DNA of 64,000 nt from Anaeramoeba flamelloides (Eukaryota; Metamonada; Anaeramoebidae). The notes under the pieces are model-generated. The model was given only the letters and a program-made list of their open reading frames with translations. It was not told the DNA's origin and did no database searches. The DNA lies in the NCBI GenBank assembly GCA_027625915.1, contig JANTQA010000036.1, positions 8,577,001 to 8,641,000 of the forward strand, read 5' to 3'. Below, in pieces: positions 14,969 to 28,700 of the stretch; within the stretch, counting starts at the first letter, position 1; the number at the start of each line of letters is the position of its first letter. Made by a program: the position numbers and the translations under genes.

Positions 14969-17900
14969 ATGACAAATAAAAATTGGCCTGATCATCATAA
15001 ATTAGACAAAACTAAAGCCTACTCTTTCTCAGAAAATAACCTTCAGGTAAACTTTGGAAATTGAAAATCCTTGAGCATCATTATTTTCAATTTTTATGCT
15101 TTAATTTTTTTTTCAACAAAAACGATCGCTTTTCTTTCTTTTTTCTAATTTGTTTAATTTTTTTTTTATTCTTTTTCTTTTTGAACATTACTTTGTGCTC
15201 TTATACTACATACGCCAACTTTTTTTTGAAACAACAATAGAATTTAAACAAAACAAAAAACGATAGTTTTTTTACATCTCTTCAAAATGAAAAATTTAAA
15301 AATAAAAAAGAAAATTCAAAGACATTTAAGCAAAATTTAGGTAAATTTTTGATTTTATAATTCTTGCCGTAATTAATTAATCATAATTCAAATTTTAGTT
15401 TTTTTTTATTTTATTTTTTGAACAATTGAACCAAACAACAAACAAAAAAAATAATAACAAAAACAAACCCAAAATTAAAACCACAAACTCAAAAACAAAA
15501 CAAAAACCAAAAATACAGAACAAGAAATTTACAGACATTACTTATTTGGAGAAACTCCACAAAAAAAAAAAAAAAAAAAAAAAAAAGTGGAGGAAGAAAA
15601 AGTAAAAAAGGATCAAAGGAACAAACACCAACAAAAAAAAAAGAAAAAAGCAATAATAAAAATACACCAAAAAAAAAAGTAACACAAAAATCCAATTCAA
15701 CTCCAACAAAACAAAACCAAAAAACAAAGCAAAACAGCAACAACAATAAGTCAACCAAGAATTCTGATAAAGATCATACCAAAAAAAAACAAACACCACA
15801 AAAAACCAATAACAAAAAAAATAATAAGACTAATAAGAAAAATAATAATAGTAATAAGAAAAATAATAATAATAATAATACTATTAATAATAAAAATAAA
15901 AGCAATTATAACAATAACAATAACAATGACAACAAGAACAAGAACAACAACAACAACAAGTCAAGCCGTAAAAAAAAAAAAAAAAATAATAATAAAAATA
16001 ATAATAGTAATAAGAAAAATTATAATAATGGTAATGATGAATCAGATCGATTATTTAGCTTTAATAGGATTGAAGCTGAACCAAACAATGATAAAAAAGA
16101 TGACAAAAAGGACGGTAATATGAAAAACAAGAATAAAAATCAACAAAACAACAATAAAAATAGAAACAAAAAAAACATTAACGATAACAAAAATAATACC
16201 AATAATAGTAATAATAAAACTAATAACAACAACAACAACAACAATAATATTACTCAGAATAAAAATATAAATAAGAACAATAAAACTGAACAAAGAAAAA
16301 TAAAAAAAAAGAATAACATTCCAGAAAGAAAAGAAAAAAAGGAAGGAAAGCAACAGGCACCAAAAAGCAAACGAACTAACGAAGAAAAAAAAAAACCAGA
16401 CGAAGAAGGATTATTTCAAGTAATAATACCAGAAGAAGGTATGGTGGATCTAAAATCCACCGAAGAAAAGAAAGAAAACAATAGAAAAAAAGAAGAAAAA
16501 GCAAATAACAACAACAGCAATAATAACAACACTAATAATAACAAGTCAAACCGTAAAAAAAAAAAAGTGAATAAGCAAGATCTTAATACTGAATTTGAAA
16601 AATTACAACAATCTGAAGGAAGAAAAAATAAAAATCAAGACAAAAAGAGAAATAACGGCAGCGCGAGAGGGAAAACACAGAGGCAACAATTCAAAGAATT
16701 AATTAATGATGATCCAAAGAAGATCGATTTATCACATCAGAAGAATCATTTAAGGGGGGCAATGTCGATGGGCTCAGGCTTTCTACAACAACAAAAGCAA
16801 AAGCAAAAGCAACAGAAAAGGCAACAGCAAGAAAAGACCTTCCAAATAAATGAAGAGGAATTCCCAGCTTTAGGTGTCAAGCCCAAAGCAAATATCCTCC
16901 GTCGTTCACAATCCCAAAGAGATAAAATGTCACCAAAAAGAAAAAACCAAAAGAAAGGATCGAAAAAAAGAAATAAAAAAAAAATCAAAATTGAATTTGA
17001 TGATTTCTTATCTGTGGAATCTGATGAGAGCACTAATACCAATTACAACAATCAAGAATGGGATCAATTTAATTTCAATAACAGTAACTCTAAAAATAAA
17101 AATTCAAAAAAAAAAAAAGATTCAAATAAACAAAACAACTCAAGAACACCAAACAAAGACAAATCAAAACATAGCAAAAGCCCAAACAGAAATCAAAAAA
17201 GAAAAAAAAAACAAAATAAAAATCAACAAAAACAAAACAAAAATAAAAACAAAACCCAACAACAAAATAAAAACCAAAGCCAAAGCCAAAGCCAAAGCCA
17301 AAACCAAAACCAAAACCAAAATAACAACAAAAGCACAAATACATTTGTTCAAAAAAATTCTGAAGACTCGGCCTCCCAACTAAAGAAAAATCAAAATCAA
17401 TTAACTGGGAAAGCACAAACCCAAAATCAAAATCATAACCAAAATGAAAACAACAACAAGAATAAGAATATAAACAAAAACTCATTAAACCAAAAAAATT
17501 TGGAAGGCATGCGCTTTCAATTTAATAAGGATCAAAATCAAAACGAAAATTTAAATGAAAAAGTCGATCAACTAACAAAAACAGAAACAAACACCACTAG
17601 TACAGATCCAGATTCTGATTTCGATTCCGAGTTTTTAAATATGTCGTCTGAAGAAGAAACAGAGGAAACGAAAGAAAAATATTTATTAAAAGGGCTATTG
17701 AAAACAATGAAAATGTCGGATTCTAATTTAAATACGCTAATGTTTGGAATAGACCTTCAAACCCTAGATCTAGATTTAAATACTAGCGAGTAATATTCAT
17801 GATCCATTTTTTTTTTATTATATTTTTAAATTTTAAAAGTAGTTTTAAAAAAAGTATGAGCAAAAAAGTTTTAAAAACATTCCTGAAAACATGTCTCAAA

Positions 17901-18548
17901 TGAAGTTTGGTGACTGTTTATATAATTCTTTTAATAACTTTTTTTTTTGTCAGTCTTTTGTTAAAGTGACTTTATTTCTGTTTCAATTTCTTTTTCCAAT
18001 TTAAATTTTACATATTTAATTTAAATTTTTTAAATTTCCAATTTAAATTTTTCATTTTTATTATAAATTTATATATTATTTCTAAACACATTGCCCTATC
18101 CTCTATCAATTACTAATTATTTATTTGTCTTTTGTTGAATAATACCTTCTCTTAAACTTTCTTTAGTATATTGTATTCGCATTTTGATTCGCCTTGGGGT
18201 TCAAAGGATTATCAGGAAAATGTTGATTTTGAAATCCCTGATTATTATACCTTATCACCATCACCGGTTTTGACATTGGACCAAATATCCCATTTTTCAG
18301 ATATGCTGCTTTTATATATCTTTTATTCGTCGCCACGCGACGCATTGCAAATTGCTGCAACTGAACAATTGATATACCGTGGCTGGATGTATCACAAAGA
18401 ACTTTCCATTTGGCTAATACAGGATCCCGAAACAAAACAAAATAAAAAAGAAATCCAAAATCCTTCCACTTTCCTTATTTTTAATCCCGATAATTGGGAA
18501 ATTGTAAGACAAACTAATTTCACTCTTAAATCTGAAGATATTTTGTAG
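14969..18548 (+). CDS. CCR4-NOT complex subunit NOT2 (CNOT2)
   Basis: Exons are 14969-15046, 15535-17789 and 18167-18548, giving 904 residues. The NOT box is the strong evidence. Exon 2 ends with KYLLKGLLKTMKMSDSNLN and TLMFGIDLQTLDLDLN. Exon 3 continues ILYSHFDSPW, then FSDMLLLYIFYSSPRDALQ, RGWMYHKELSIWL and FNPDNWEIVRQTNF. This is the NOT2 consensus, and the split codon across the 377-base intron fits in phase. A second NOT2 hallmark, FQINEEEFPALG, lies near 462-473. NOT2 joins NOT1 and NOT3 in the deadenylase that shortens mRNA poly(A) tails. The 600 or so residues before the NOT box are Asn/Lys/Gln-rich, with Lys8 encoded by a 26-A run at 15561-15586 and Gln-Ser/Gln-Asn repeats near 17277-17330. 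Exon 1 (ATG at 14969, 26 codons, donor GTAAAC, acceptor TTTACAG) is the least certain part. Confidence 0.88.
15047..15534 (+). other. NOT2 intron 1
   Basis: This inferred 488-base GT-AG intron in phase 0 starts GTAAAC and ends TTTACAG. It is A/T-rich and no other feature was seen. The NOT2 frame is blocked upstream by a stop at 15427 and has no ATG between there and 16120, which is why an upstream exon is needed. Confidence 0.5.
17790..18166 (+). other. NOT2 intron 2
   Basis: This 377-base GT-AG intron starts GTAATA and ends CTTTAG. It splits an Asp codon between LNTS and ILYSHF inside the conserved NOT box, which makes the junction reliable. It is T-rich with no other feature. Confidence 0.8.
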
Positions 18549-19119
18549 ATTTTAGTCAAACAATTTCGCAATTCTTTTTTTTTTTTTTATTTCATTTTTT
18601 TTTTATTTTTCGATATCTTTTTTCTTTCTATTTTAGATATTATTATATTTTTTTAGTTTTTTTGATTTTTTTTTATTTTTGTTTTTGATAAATTCATTAT
18701 ATTTTATATCTGTTTGTTTTTTATTTATTTTTTATTTTTTATTTATTTATTTTTTTTGAAATAAATAAATATACTGTAAAAATTGAGCAAAGTAAAAAAA
18801 AAAATAATAATAGAATGTTAGGTTCTTTGTTAAATTTTCATAATAAAGATTGATTATATTATGAATAACAAAAAAACAAAAAATAAAAATAAAATCATTT
18901 AAATTTGTGAGATTTGAAAACTTTTTTTTAAAACTCATAAACCTTCAATTTAATCTAAACTAAAAAACGAAAATTTTCCCCAGAGTTAAAAATGGTCCAA
19001 ACAATCACAATAATAACGATTTCATTCAAATTGAAAATAATTTTGATTTTTTGAAAATATATGAAAATCATTTTTTCATCTTTTAGTTTTTTGTTTTCAT
19101 TTCATTTTTTGAATTACCT

Positions 19120-19330
19120 AATGTGTTTTGGTCGATCAATAAAATATTAGGTTGATTGATATTATGTTAAATTTGGGTTCTTCAAAATAGAAGAACTCAA
19201 ATATAATTAGTTGAATGGTATCTAAACCATTTGATCGATCAATATTCTTAATAGAATTGTTACAAATTTACCAATAAATTTTTTTTTTGCTCTCATTAAA
19301 ATTTTTGAATTAATTTGTAATTATTTGTAT
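19120..19330 (+). repeat. Dispersed repeat R5, copy 1
   Basis: The reverse complement of 28480-28660 matches here, with shared words such as AGTTGAATGGTATCT, CATTTGATCGATCAAT and AAATTTACCAAT. The two copies are inverted relative to each other. Non-coding. Confidence 0.5.
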
Positions 19331-19589
19331 TGATAATTATTTAATTTTGTTTTGTGAGTATTGGAATTTATAAAAAATTGTTAAAATTTCAATTAGTAAA
19401 TGGAACTAATTTTGTATTTCTACTAGAATTTATTAATAATAAGATTTTTTTTTCAAAAATTGAATTTTGGTATTTTAAAAAAATTGAATTGGGGTTGAGT
19501 TGCCACAGTTAAAGAAATATTATCAAAGAAAATTTTTAAATATTTCACTATTTTGATTGAAAAAAATTCCTTCCATTTATATTATGTCA

Positions 19590-20990
19590 ATATAAACGGA
19601 TTAAGGTATCAGTACTCTACAGCATCAGTACATATTGTTTAAAAATATCATATTTATGATCTACTGAACTGATGAATTTTGAAGTAACAAAGTAATAGAA
19701 AATTATTATCGACGAATAAACCCAGAAAAGAAATTTTTTTCAGGAAGATCAAATTCTTTTTTCATCATTTCCTAAAAATTAAAATTTATTAAATTGCCAT
19801 TAATTCTTTATTAGATAACAAACTTTAACAACTATCCTTACTTTTTACATCATTTTTACCACAATGAATAGACATTATTTTATATAAATCTTAATTAAAA
19901 AAAAAATTTTTTTTTAAGGGTCTAGTCATTTACTGTGAAAATGCTCCATACTCAAGAGATAACTTGAGACCAAAAAGGGTATTCTGAAATGGCCCTTCTT
20001 TTGGTTGACAAAATTTAAATAGCAAAAAAAAAAATTCATTGGATCTTTTTAGACAAAAAATTCAACGAATAAAAATAAGTTTAAAAGACATTTTCAATTT
20101 TAAAAAATCAAAATTTAAAAAAAAAAAATCATCTTTTCTCATTTTCTATTTCCAAATAGTTAAATTTCTTTAATTTAAAACAAATTACTTTCTTGAATTT
20201 CGAAATCAATTTAATTCGATTTAATCCGATTTATGGTTATTTTGTAACTCTCTAAATTTGACCAAGTAAGGATTTTGTGATATTATTAAAATAAATTTAA
20301 CTCATTTGAAAAATGAAAAAAAAAGAAAAAAAAAATCACCAAGATTTCAAAAAGCGCCAAAAAGCGACACTTCAAAACTAACACAGTTGTTTTAAGAATT
20401 GTAATTCACAATCATTTTAATTGGAAATTGAGTGTCGCTCTTTGGCGCTTTTTACTCAAAATGTCCTCATCTTTAGTTGTTGATTTTGGGAGATCGATTG
20501 TACATCATAGGTTGGTTGGTTTTTGATTAGTTGAAGGTACCTAATAAAACTTACTAAAAAGTTTTTCCCCATTTCAGAATAAAAAATTTCACCATAATGA
20601 CTCGACCTTTAAGAAACAATTTTATTGTTTTATTAAAAATCGATTTATTTAACATATTGGAAAATATTAGTAACCTATTAATAAGAGTAGTTTTAATTAT
20701 TAAAGTTTCAACCAATTTACAAATTTTTACTCATAAACTTTGCTTTTGTTATAAGATCAACTTTGATAGTTTCAAAATCAAATTTTATATAAAATTTTTG
20801 CGAATTAGGTAATTTTATTGTAAACATTCAAAATCCATTTTTTTTAAAAAAAAGATTTAAATTATTATAAGGATTCTTGTGAATAAGACCAAACAATTTG
20901 TTAATTTTTTTTTGCATTTTTTTCATATTTTGGAAAAGACAAAATGACTTTTTTGATCAACTTAAAGAATTAAAATTTTTTTTATTAAAA
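19590..20990 (+). repeat. Long dispersed repeat R3, copy 1
   Basis: It matches 56395-57120 in the same order and orientation, with gaps. Shared words are TATCAG.ACTCTACA, TTTTTACTCATAAACTTTG and GATTCTTGTGAAT.AGACCAAA. The copies are diverged and share no open frame. Confidence 0.65.
20349..20453. mobile_element. Short inverted-repeat (MITE-like) element
   Basis: Arms of about 26 bases, beginning AAAAAGCGCCAAA and ending TTTGGCGCTTTTT, differ at about two positions and enclose about 55 bases. The element is 105 bp, more G/C-rich than its surroundings, with no clear target duplication. It lies inside repeat R3. Confidence 0.6.
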
Positions 20991-21059
20991 TGACCTGAAT
21001 TTCATTAATATAATAAACCATTTCTTTCCTCAACTTACCAACATTTTTTTTCAAATATC

Positions 21060-21530
21060 TATTAGTATTTAGAATTGATCATTGAAGAACAAAAAAAGAA
21101 AAAATTCTTATAATAATATACATCAACGGATGATTGATATAAATCTGCAACGAAAATAAAAAACAAATAGTTTTTCTTAATAATTGAAAAACTAAAATTC
21201 TTAATGTTACATTAAGAAAAAAAAAAACAATAAGGTTCATTTTGATCTCCCACTGAAGATTGAATAGAATATCAATAGTTGTCAATATGACACCCTCGTG
21301 AATTAAACCGTTTCTTTAACCTTAAAACGCATTCCTTTATCCATAAACTATTAATCTTGTTCTAATAAAAATATTTAAAAATGAATTACTTTTCAAAAAA
21401 AAAAAATGAAAATAAACAAAATGAAAATTGTGAAAAAATGATTTCAGTTTAGTAATTTGCAAAATAATTTCTTTTTTCTAGTATCCATTTAATGGCTTTA
21501 ATAACTTATAATCCACTCATGAAAACTAAG
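21060..21530 (+). repeat. Dispersed repeat R2, copy 2
   Basis: It is similar to 47860-48490 (ATTGATC.TTGAAGAAC, TTTTCTTAA followed by GAAAAACT.AAATTCTTA) and, at its end, to 7160-7250 (TGTGAAAAAATGATTT). Decayed and non-coding. Confidence 0.55.
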
Positions 21531-21689
21531 GCACATCTAGTGGAAAGTGGCTTACGATTAAAATTCAATTACATCTGTATGTCAAAATTTATTTTCAACT
21601 TGAAAAAATATACTTTTTTATATTAGATTATGAATCAATTTTTTTATTTTTATTTAAGGAAAATATATTAGAAAAAAAGTAATCAAACC

Positions 21690-22460
21690 ATCAAATCAAC
21701 GCCCCCCCCCAAGTTACTTTTTTTAAACTTGAAAAATTTATCTTATATTCTGAAAAAAAATATGTTTTATTTTGATTATTTTTAATCATAGTTAATAAAA
21801 GATTTATTATTATTTTAGTGAGTTATTGGGAATAACCCAAAGATTAAAATTATATAATGGGTTTTAATTATTATATCTCAAGTTTTCTCAAGATTTTCAA
21901 ACAAATAAAGCCAGTTTCAATCAATAATTAAATCTAATTCAAAAAAAAAATACATATTAATAAAATATATTAAAATAATAATAGTTAGTTTATACTCTTA
22001 GTATTTGAAAAAGTATATAATGCAATATTTTAAATTTGTTGAAATTTAATAATTATTTGAAAATCAAATAAAATATCTATTTTTTCTGGATCTTCAATGA
22101 TTAAAATATTTGATATATTTTTTCAATATTTTTAAAATCAGATTAAAATTTCAATGTTATTGGTTCAGACAAACTCTCAGAAAGTATTAAAAGTGAAATT
22201 TAATAAAAATAATAACGTTTTTTATATGTTTTTTTTTCAACAATCATCCATACAATCCCAACAAAAAAGATCAGATCTTTTTATTGTAAATTTAATTGGG
22301 TAATTTGAACTATGGTTTTAAAAAGGATAAAAAATCTCATGAAAGTGATAAAAGAGCTTTCTTATCAAGTTTAACAGATCTTTTTGAAAATAAGTACTGT
22401 ATTACCTTTGGGAAAAAAAATAATTAAGAATTTTTAAACACAAAACCCATAATTTGGGAC
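21690..22460 (+). repeat. Dispersed repeat R4, copy 1
   Basis: It resembles 62040-62900 in order and orientation. Shared words include GATTATTTTTAATCA, CAAAGATTAAAA, AAGATTTTCAAA and ACCTTTGGGAAAAA. A poly-C run of ten occurs at 21702-21711. Part of the same family recurs near 49620-49800. Confidence 0.55.
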
Positions 22461-22719
22461 TTTGTTTCAATTACACTCAGTTAAATGTACCAACAAAAGA
22501 AATTCTCCACTTTATAATCTTTCCTATTTAACATTATTTTTTCTCAAATTAAAAAAGTCTTTTTTGAAAATCATTTTTTTTTTTCTTTTGTGAGACATTT
22601 AGTTTATTCGTTCAATAAAACAAAACAAACAAACCTAACGAAAAAAAAATTTCTGTTTATCAAATACTATTAACCCCGATTTTTTTTCGCAGTCTTTCTT
22701 GCAAAACAAAACCTTCAAA

Positions 22720-25700
22720 ATGGAAGAGATTGAATCAAAAATGACAAAAGAACTCAAATTCGAGCTATTGAAAACTCTTCCTTCACCACCAAAAAAAAAC
22801 AAAGCTGAAGAACTTCTTGATAGTGAATCGCTGTTAAGCGTCATAGAAGAAGAAGGTAATTTACTCTTTCTTTTGAGAATTTATGAACTATTTTTCAAAA
22901 TAATTTCTTTCTTTAATTTCACAATACTGTATTAACCTTGGATTAGAAAAAGAAATACCCAAAAGTGAATGGTTTTCTCGTGTACTTCAAAAACACCCCT
23001 CAGTATTAGAAACGAGAGAAAGAGTTACACCACTTACCAACCAAATAAGGTAACTTTTTTCACAACAACAACAACAACAACAACAAATGAACAACAAATA
23101 AATTTTTTCCATAATTTATTCTATTGTTGATTCCCTTATTTTCTTGGTAAAATTAAATTTCTTTTATGTCTGTTTTAAAACACTTGGAACCAATTTCCTT
23201 TTCACAGTTTTGGGAAATTAATTTCAAGATCAAAAACAGAGGTACAGCAACATATCTCGAACCAAGTTCTCCTGAATTTAATTATGCAGCATTTAGAGAC
23301 TTTAAATTTAGGTGATACAATAAAAACAATTGAAAAAGAGTCTGGTATTTCTTACAAAGAACACTATTCCAAAAAGAGTCGTTTGTTAACAATTTTACGC
23401 GTCGGGATTAAGGACATTGATTCTGTTTGGGACTTGAACCTAAAATATCAAGGCCCTCAAATTGATAACGATCAAGAAGATCCTGAGGTTGAAATTTTTG
23501 ATAATTCCGGTCTTGGCGAATTTGATGATGAAGATGATGAGGAAAATAGAATACCTGATATAGACATTTGGGACGAGCCACCTGATTCTGTTAATAATAT
23601 CTGTTATATTGAAGAAAACAGTAATAATCTCTTTCCATTACCTTTTCTTTTTTTTTTTTTTTTTTTTCTTCATATTTATTTTTTTTGTTTTTTCAATTTT
23701 TAGACACTTATTTCACAAATTAATTCAGAAAACTATCCCCCCATTCACTGTTTTTTACCCTTAAGTCATACTTTAATTTGGTTAAAGACAAAAGCTCTTA
23801 AAATTTTAAATTTCCAATATCCTTAAGGCCTACCTAACGGGTTTGTCAAAGAGCTTCAACACCTTTTGATCCAATCTCATTTAGAATTTAAAAGAATGAT
23901 CTTCAAAATATTCTCCAATTATGATCAAAAAATACATTTTTTGTGGTTTTTTTTAAATGAAAAATTCACAAAAAATTTTTAGAGACATAAACTCGAACAC
24001 CTTGCTAAGAAACATAAAAATGAAAATGAAAAATAACCGAGATTTTCTAACCTGAAAAAATGACGATCATTTCAAAAATTCTCAATAAACAACTCAGACT
24101 TTAAAATACCAAATTGTCTACGATTTTTGATCATTGTGTTACTTGGATCGTACTGTATATATCAATAAATCAGATTAATTCCGACAAAATAGTTGTGTTT
24201 TTTTCTTAATTTTTTAGTTTTTATATTGATTCTTTGGTTTTGTGTTGATTCTTTTTGCTTTTTTCAAAAATTGAAGTTCACAAGAAGGCTTCTGCGAGAT
24301 AGTATTTACTCGATTTTATTTTTGAACAGAAACGATCATTCCAAAAATACCTAAAACTTTTGGTTTTTATTTTCATCTGATATTTTATTTTGTTTGGATT
24401 ACTTCTCTGAAAAATCAATTGTTAGTTTCAAGACAAATTTGTACTGAGGTTGTGTGAAAATTTGAATATATTTGGGGAAAATTTATTTAACAAAATCAAA
24501 GATTGAATGATAAGATTATTATTAACATTTGAAATTTTTAGAAAACAGATTTTTACGAAATGAAGTATAATTACACGTCCTTAATATAAAAAAGCACTAT
24601 TTTTCAAAATGATAATTAATAATATCAATATTAATTCAGAGTGGAATATTAAGAAAAAATATAAAATTATAACAAATAATAGTTATCAAAAAGAATTTAC
24701 TCATTATTTTTTTAAAAAAAAATTCATTTTAAATAAAAATACTATAAAAAAATTTAAAACTAAATTTATTAAATATACAGATATAATTTACAAAGAAAAT
24801 AAAAATGACCATAAAATTGCTCCATTAATTAAAAATATTTTGTCTAACCCAAATTTAATTAATCGAATCAAAAAAATAAACAAAGAAGCTTGGAATAAAT
24901 TTATTGATGAAATAAACTTAGAATATATGGAAAACAAAAATTTTTGGAAAAAAATTAATTTTATTAAGATCTAAAAAAATGAAAATGATTTTAAATAATC
25001 AAAACACGATTGATGAATATTTTGGTTATATTAAAAACAATTCAATTGAACCAAGTAAAAATATTTTAAATTATATAAAAAATTTAAAAATTAAAAATTT
25101 AAAAAATTTTAAAATTGATAATTTTTTTCCAATTGAAAATAAAAATTATGATAAATATTTAATTGCAATTCAGAATATATTTAATAATTTACTATTTAAT
25201 CCTAATAAGAATAATATTGAATATATCAAAAAAAGATCAATTTTATTTATACATAAAAAAGGAAATGAGGGGGTAGCTTTGAATTATCGACCAATTTCAA
25301 TTAATCAAAGTTTACCAAGATTATTTCTTAAAATGTTATATAAACTAATTGAACCTTGTTGGGAATTTATTCACAAATCACAGTTTGGATTTCGAAAACA
25401 ATATGATACTCGAATTGCAGTTTTAAATTTCTTAAATACTTATAACCATTGTGAAAAAAATTTGGGTCATTAAAAAAAATTGGGTCAGTCAAAAATTTGT
25501 TTTCGTTTTTTAAATAGTAAATATTAGCAAAATGATTTTTGATCAAAGTAAAATTTTATGAACAAATCTTACATTTAAGAAAAACCATAGTCACTATCAA
25601 TAATAATTTTCAGAAGTAAAATTAAATTGTTGCATTTTAACCTTTTGGAATTACTGTGGAACTCTAAAAAACAAAAATTGAATTTTAATTGTATACTTTA

Positions 25701-28700
25701 CTAAAAATAAGAGAAATATTTAATAGGAAATATTAAAATCTATTAATTCAATAAGATATTTATCATTGTTAATGAACTCAAATTTATCTCGGTTAATCTT
25801 AAATATCTTTTTAAACCAAATTGAATTATAAAATCTTCCAAAAAAGCTGTTTTTTCGAAAGAGGTTGTTTTCCACTAATGTTCACAATCAAAACTTTAAA
25901 ATACCGAAATATCAAGATTTCAGAAACCATTTAAATTCTTTAAATCCCCATAGACAAACCTTAATTTAAAACGGTTATTAATTTTTGGTCTTCCCAAACA
26001 ATGATTAACTTGATCTTGGAATGTAATCTAATAAAAAAAATCAACATTTTTAGTAAAGTTGACAATTAAAAATCAATTTTTGTTTTTTAGAGTTCCACAG
26101 TAATTCCAAAAGGTTAAAATGCAACAATTTAATTTTACTTCTGAAAATTATTATTGATAGTGACTATGGTTTTTCTTAAATGTAAGATTTGTTCATAAAA
26201 TTTTACTTTGATCAAAAATCATTTTGCTAATATTTACTATTTAAAAAACGAAAACAAATTTTTGACTGACCCAATTTTTTTTAATTACCCAATTTTTTTT
26301 CACAATGGTAATAATATAAAATCAAATAATGAAAATGAAAATAATAAAACATATATTATAATGATTGATATAGCAAAATGTTTTGATTCAATCAGTTTTA
26401 AAATAATTAGAAAAACAATAAAAAAATTTATTTTAAATAAAATTATTCAAAATTTTTTAATAAAATATTATCAAGGAGAAGGGCTAGGTATATTTCAAGG
26501 AGACCCATTATCTCCTATTTTATTTGCTCTAATTTCACATTTTCTTTTATTAAAAATAATATCTTTAACAGACCATTGTCAAATGTTTGCAGATGATTTA
26601 ATTTTAATTATAAAAGGGGATAAACATCATTTAAATCGAAAATTAAATTCAATTTATGAAATTATAATTCAATTTGGATTGAAACCAAATAAAGAAAAAA
26701 CAGTTATTTCAAAAGATTTAAAAAAGATTAAATATTTAGGTATCTATTTGGATAAAATTTCACATATAGTTTATAATTTAAAAAAAGCTAAAGAAACATT
26801 TAATAACTGCAAACAATTATTTAATAACAATTCCCTCAATAATAATTTGAAAATCAGATTATTTAAATCTTTTATATTAAGTCAATTAACATATGGATTA
26901 GAAATTTTTAATTATGAAATAAAAACTTTAAATTATTTAAATTCTTGGATGAATACAGCCATTACTGAAATATGCAAAATAAACAGAAATACACCAATTC
27001 TTATTTATAAAACAGAATTTAAAATTGAAAATATGGTAATTTCAGTAAATAAAAAAAAATTCAAATTCAAAAAAAAATTAAAAAATTTATCTCTTTCCTA
27101 ATTTAGAAAAATTAATAAAATTTAATCAACGAACCAACAATAAAATTAACTGGAATTCAAAAGATATTATTGAATTAAAAAAGGAAATCTATAAATACAC
27201 ATATAATGAATTATTGAATTCCAAGAGCTGGAAAGTGCAAAAATACTTCATAATATTAAGAAACCAAAATTCATTATTTACAACTCAAAAATATCTAAGC
27301 TATCCATCAAGTTCAACAATCCTAAAATTTAGGACATTTACCAATTGCTTAAACAGATATTACTATGTAATTAATAAAAATTCAAATAAATTTTGTCCTT
27401 TATGTTTAAAATACAAACAAAAAGGAAGTTATAGAAAATATTGATCATTTTTTGTGGGTATGTCCTTCCTATGAAAATAATAGATTAATATTTCTGAATA
27501 AATTAAAAGAAAAAAAACCTCTATGAATTAATTTTAAACCATAACAGTTTATTATTATTTTCATTGGTTAATAATCGTGAAATCTATGATTTTACGCTTA
27601 AATTTCTGAAAGGAAATTTAAGTATAAGGCCAACTAGAGTGTAATTTACACTTCTTCAATAATAAAAAAAAAGCACTATTTTTTTCTGATTAATATTTTT
27701 CGAAATCTAGCTTTATAAATTAATATAATTAACCACTGGGATAATTTTTTTTGGGAATAAAAACACTCTCAACTTTTGAATATCGAAAATATTTTTTGTA
27801 ATTATTGTGCACTTTTTTATTTTTATTTTGAAAAATTGGGGTTGAGAAAATTTTGAAATCAAAGAATAAGATAATATATTAAATTAGAATATTTTCCAGA
27901 GAGTTTATCTTGTTTAAATAACTTTTTTTTAATATATAACCATTTAAAAATAAAAAAAACATTAGAAGACCAAATTAGTGCCTTTTGTGAAAAAAAAATT
28001 CTAATAATTTAGATTTTTTTTTAGTAAATGTGTTAAAATAAGAGATTGTATTTAAAAATATACATAATTTCATGTTTGAATTCAATGATTTTGGCAAAAA
28101 ATGTTTTCAATGAAAAGGTTAAAAGGAAACTGGCTTTATTTTTTTAATTTAGTTTTTTATATTTTTTATTAATGGAAGGTATTTGATCAGTTTTCCATTT
28201 TTAGTATTTTTTTGGGTCATGAGGATATATAATCATATCTCATAAATTATATTTCTATTCTTAAAAGTGTATCTTTTTCGCAAAATGATATCAAATAAAC
28301 ACCATTCCAACAATTTGGACACATCCAAAATCAAAAATAGGGAAAAAAAAAACCCACAATATATTTTATTTTTCCAAACATAATATAAAACCACATTTAA
28401 GCGACCAAGTATTATTTTTTTTTATCTATAATCATTTTTAACCAAATAAAAGAAAAAAATATCAAATGAAAAAAAAAAATTTATATTTCAAAAATGATGA
28501 AAGGGGTGAGAACAAAATTTTTGTATTGGTAAATTTGTTGAAATTTCACAAACAATTATTTATCGATCAAATGATAAGATACCATCAACTCAAATAATGT
28601 GATTTTTCTATTTAACAAACTCAACACTAACCTTCTATCAACCATCGAAAAAAAAAATTTCCAGATCTAGGGAAACAGATTAAGTAACTGGAAAAAAGGA

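Larger units (their letters stand above)
18549..22719. other. Gene-free stretch between NOT2 and RasGEF
   Basis: No exon could be supported in these 4.2 kb. The left part is T-rich NOT2 trailer. About 19120-19330 is one arm of a distant inverted pair. About 19590-22460 is almost continuous decayed repeat (R3, R2 and R4) and includes a small inverted-repeat element at 20349-20453. The last 250 bases form the RasGEF promoter and leader. Confidence 0.55.

Noticed and set aside
14969-15046. Possible eIF4E-binding motif in the first NOT2 exon (YSFSENNLQTL)
   Set aside because: Spacing is not the YxxxxL-hydrophobic pattern.
16840-16875. FPALG motif taken as evidence for a ZNF598/Hel2-type protein
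   Set aside because: The same motif, in the form FxIxNEDFPALPG, is a NOT2 hallmark, and the downstream NOT box settles the identity.
15489-17485. Several long frames on the minus strand opposite NOT2
   Set aside because: They are antisense readings of Asn/Lys/Gln codon repeats, giving Phe/Val/Cys-rich nonsense.
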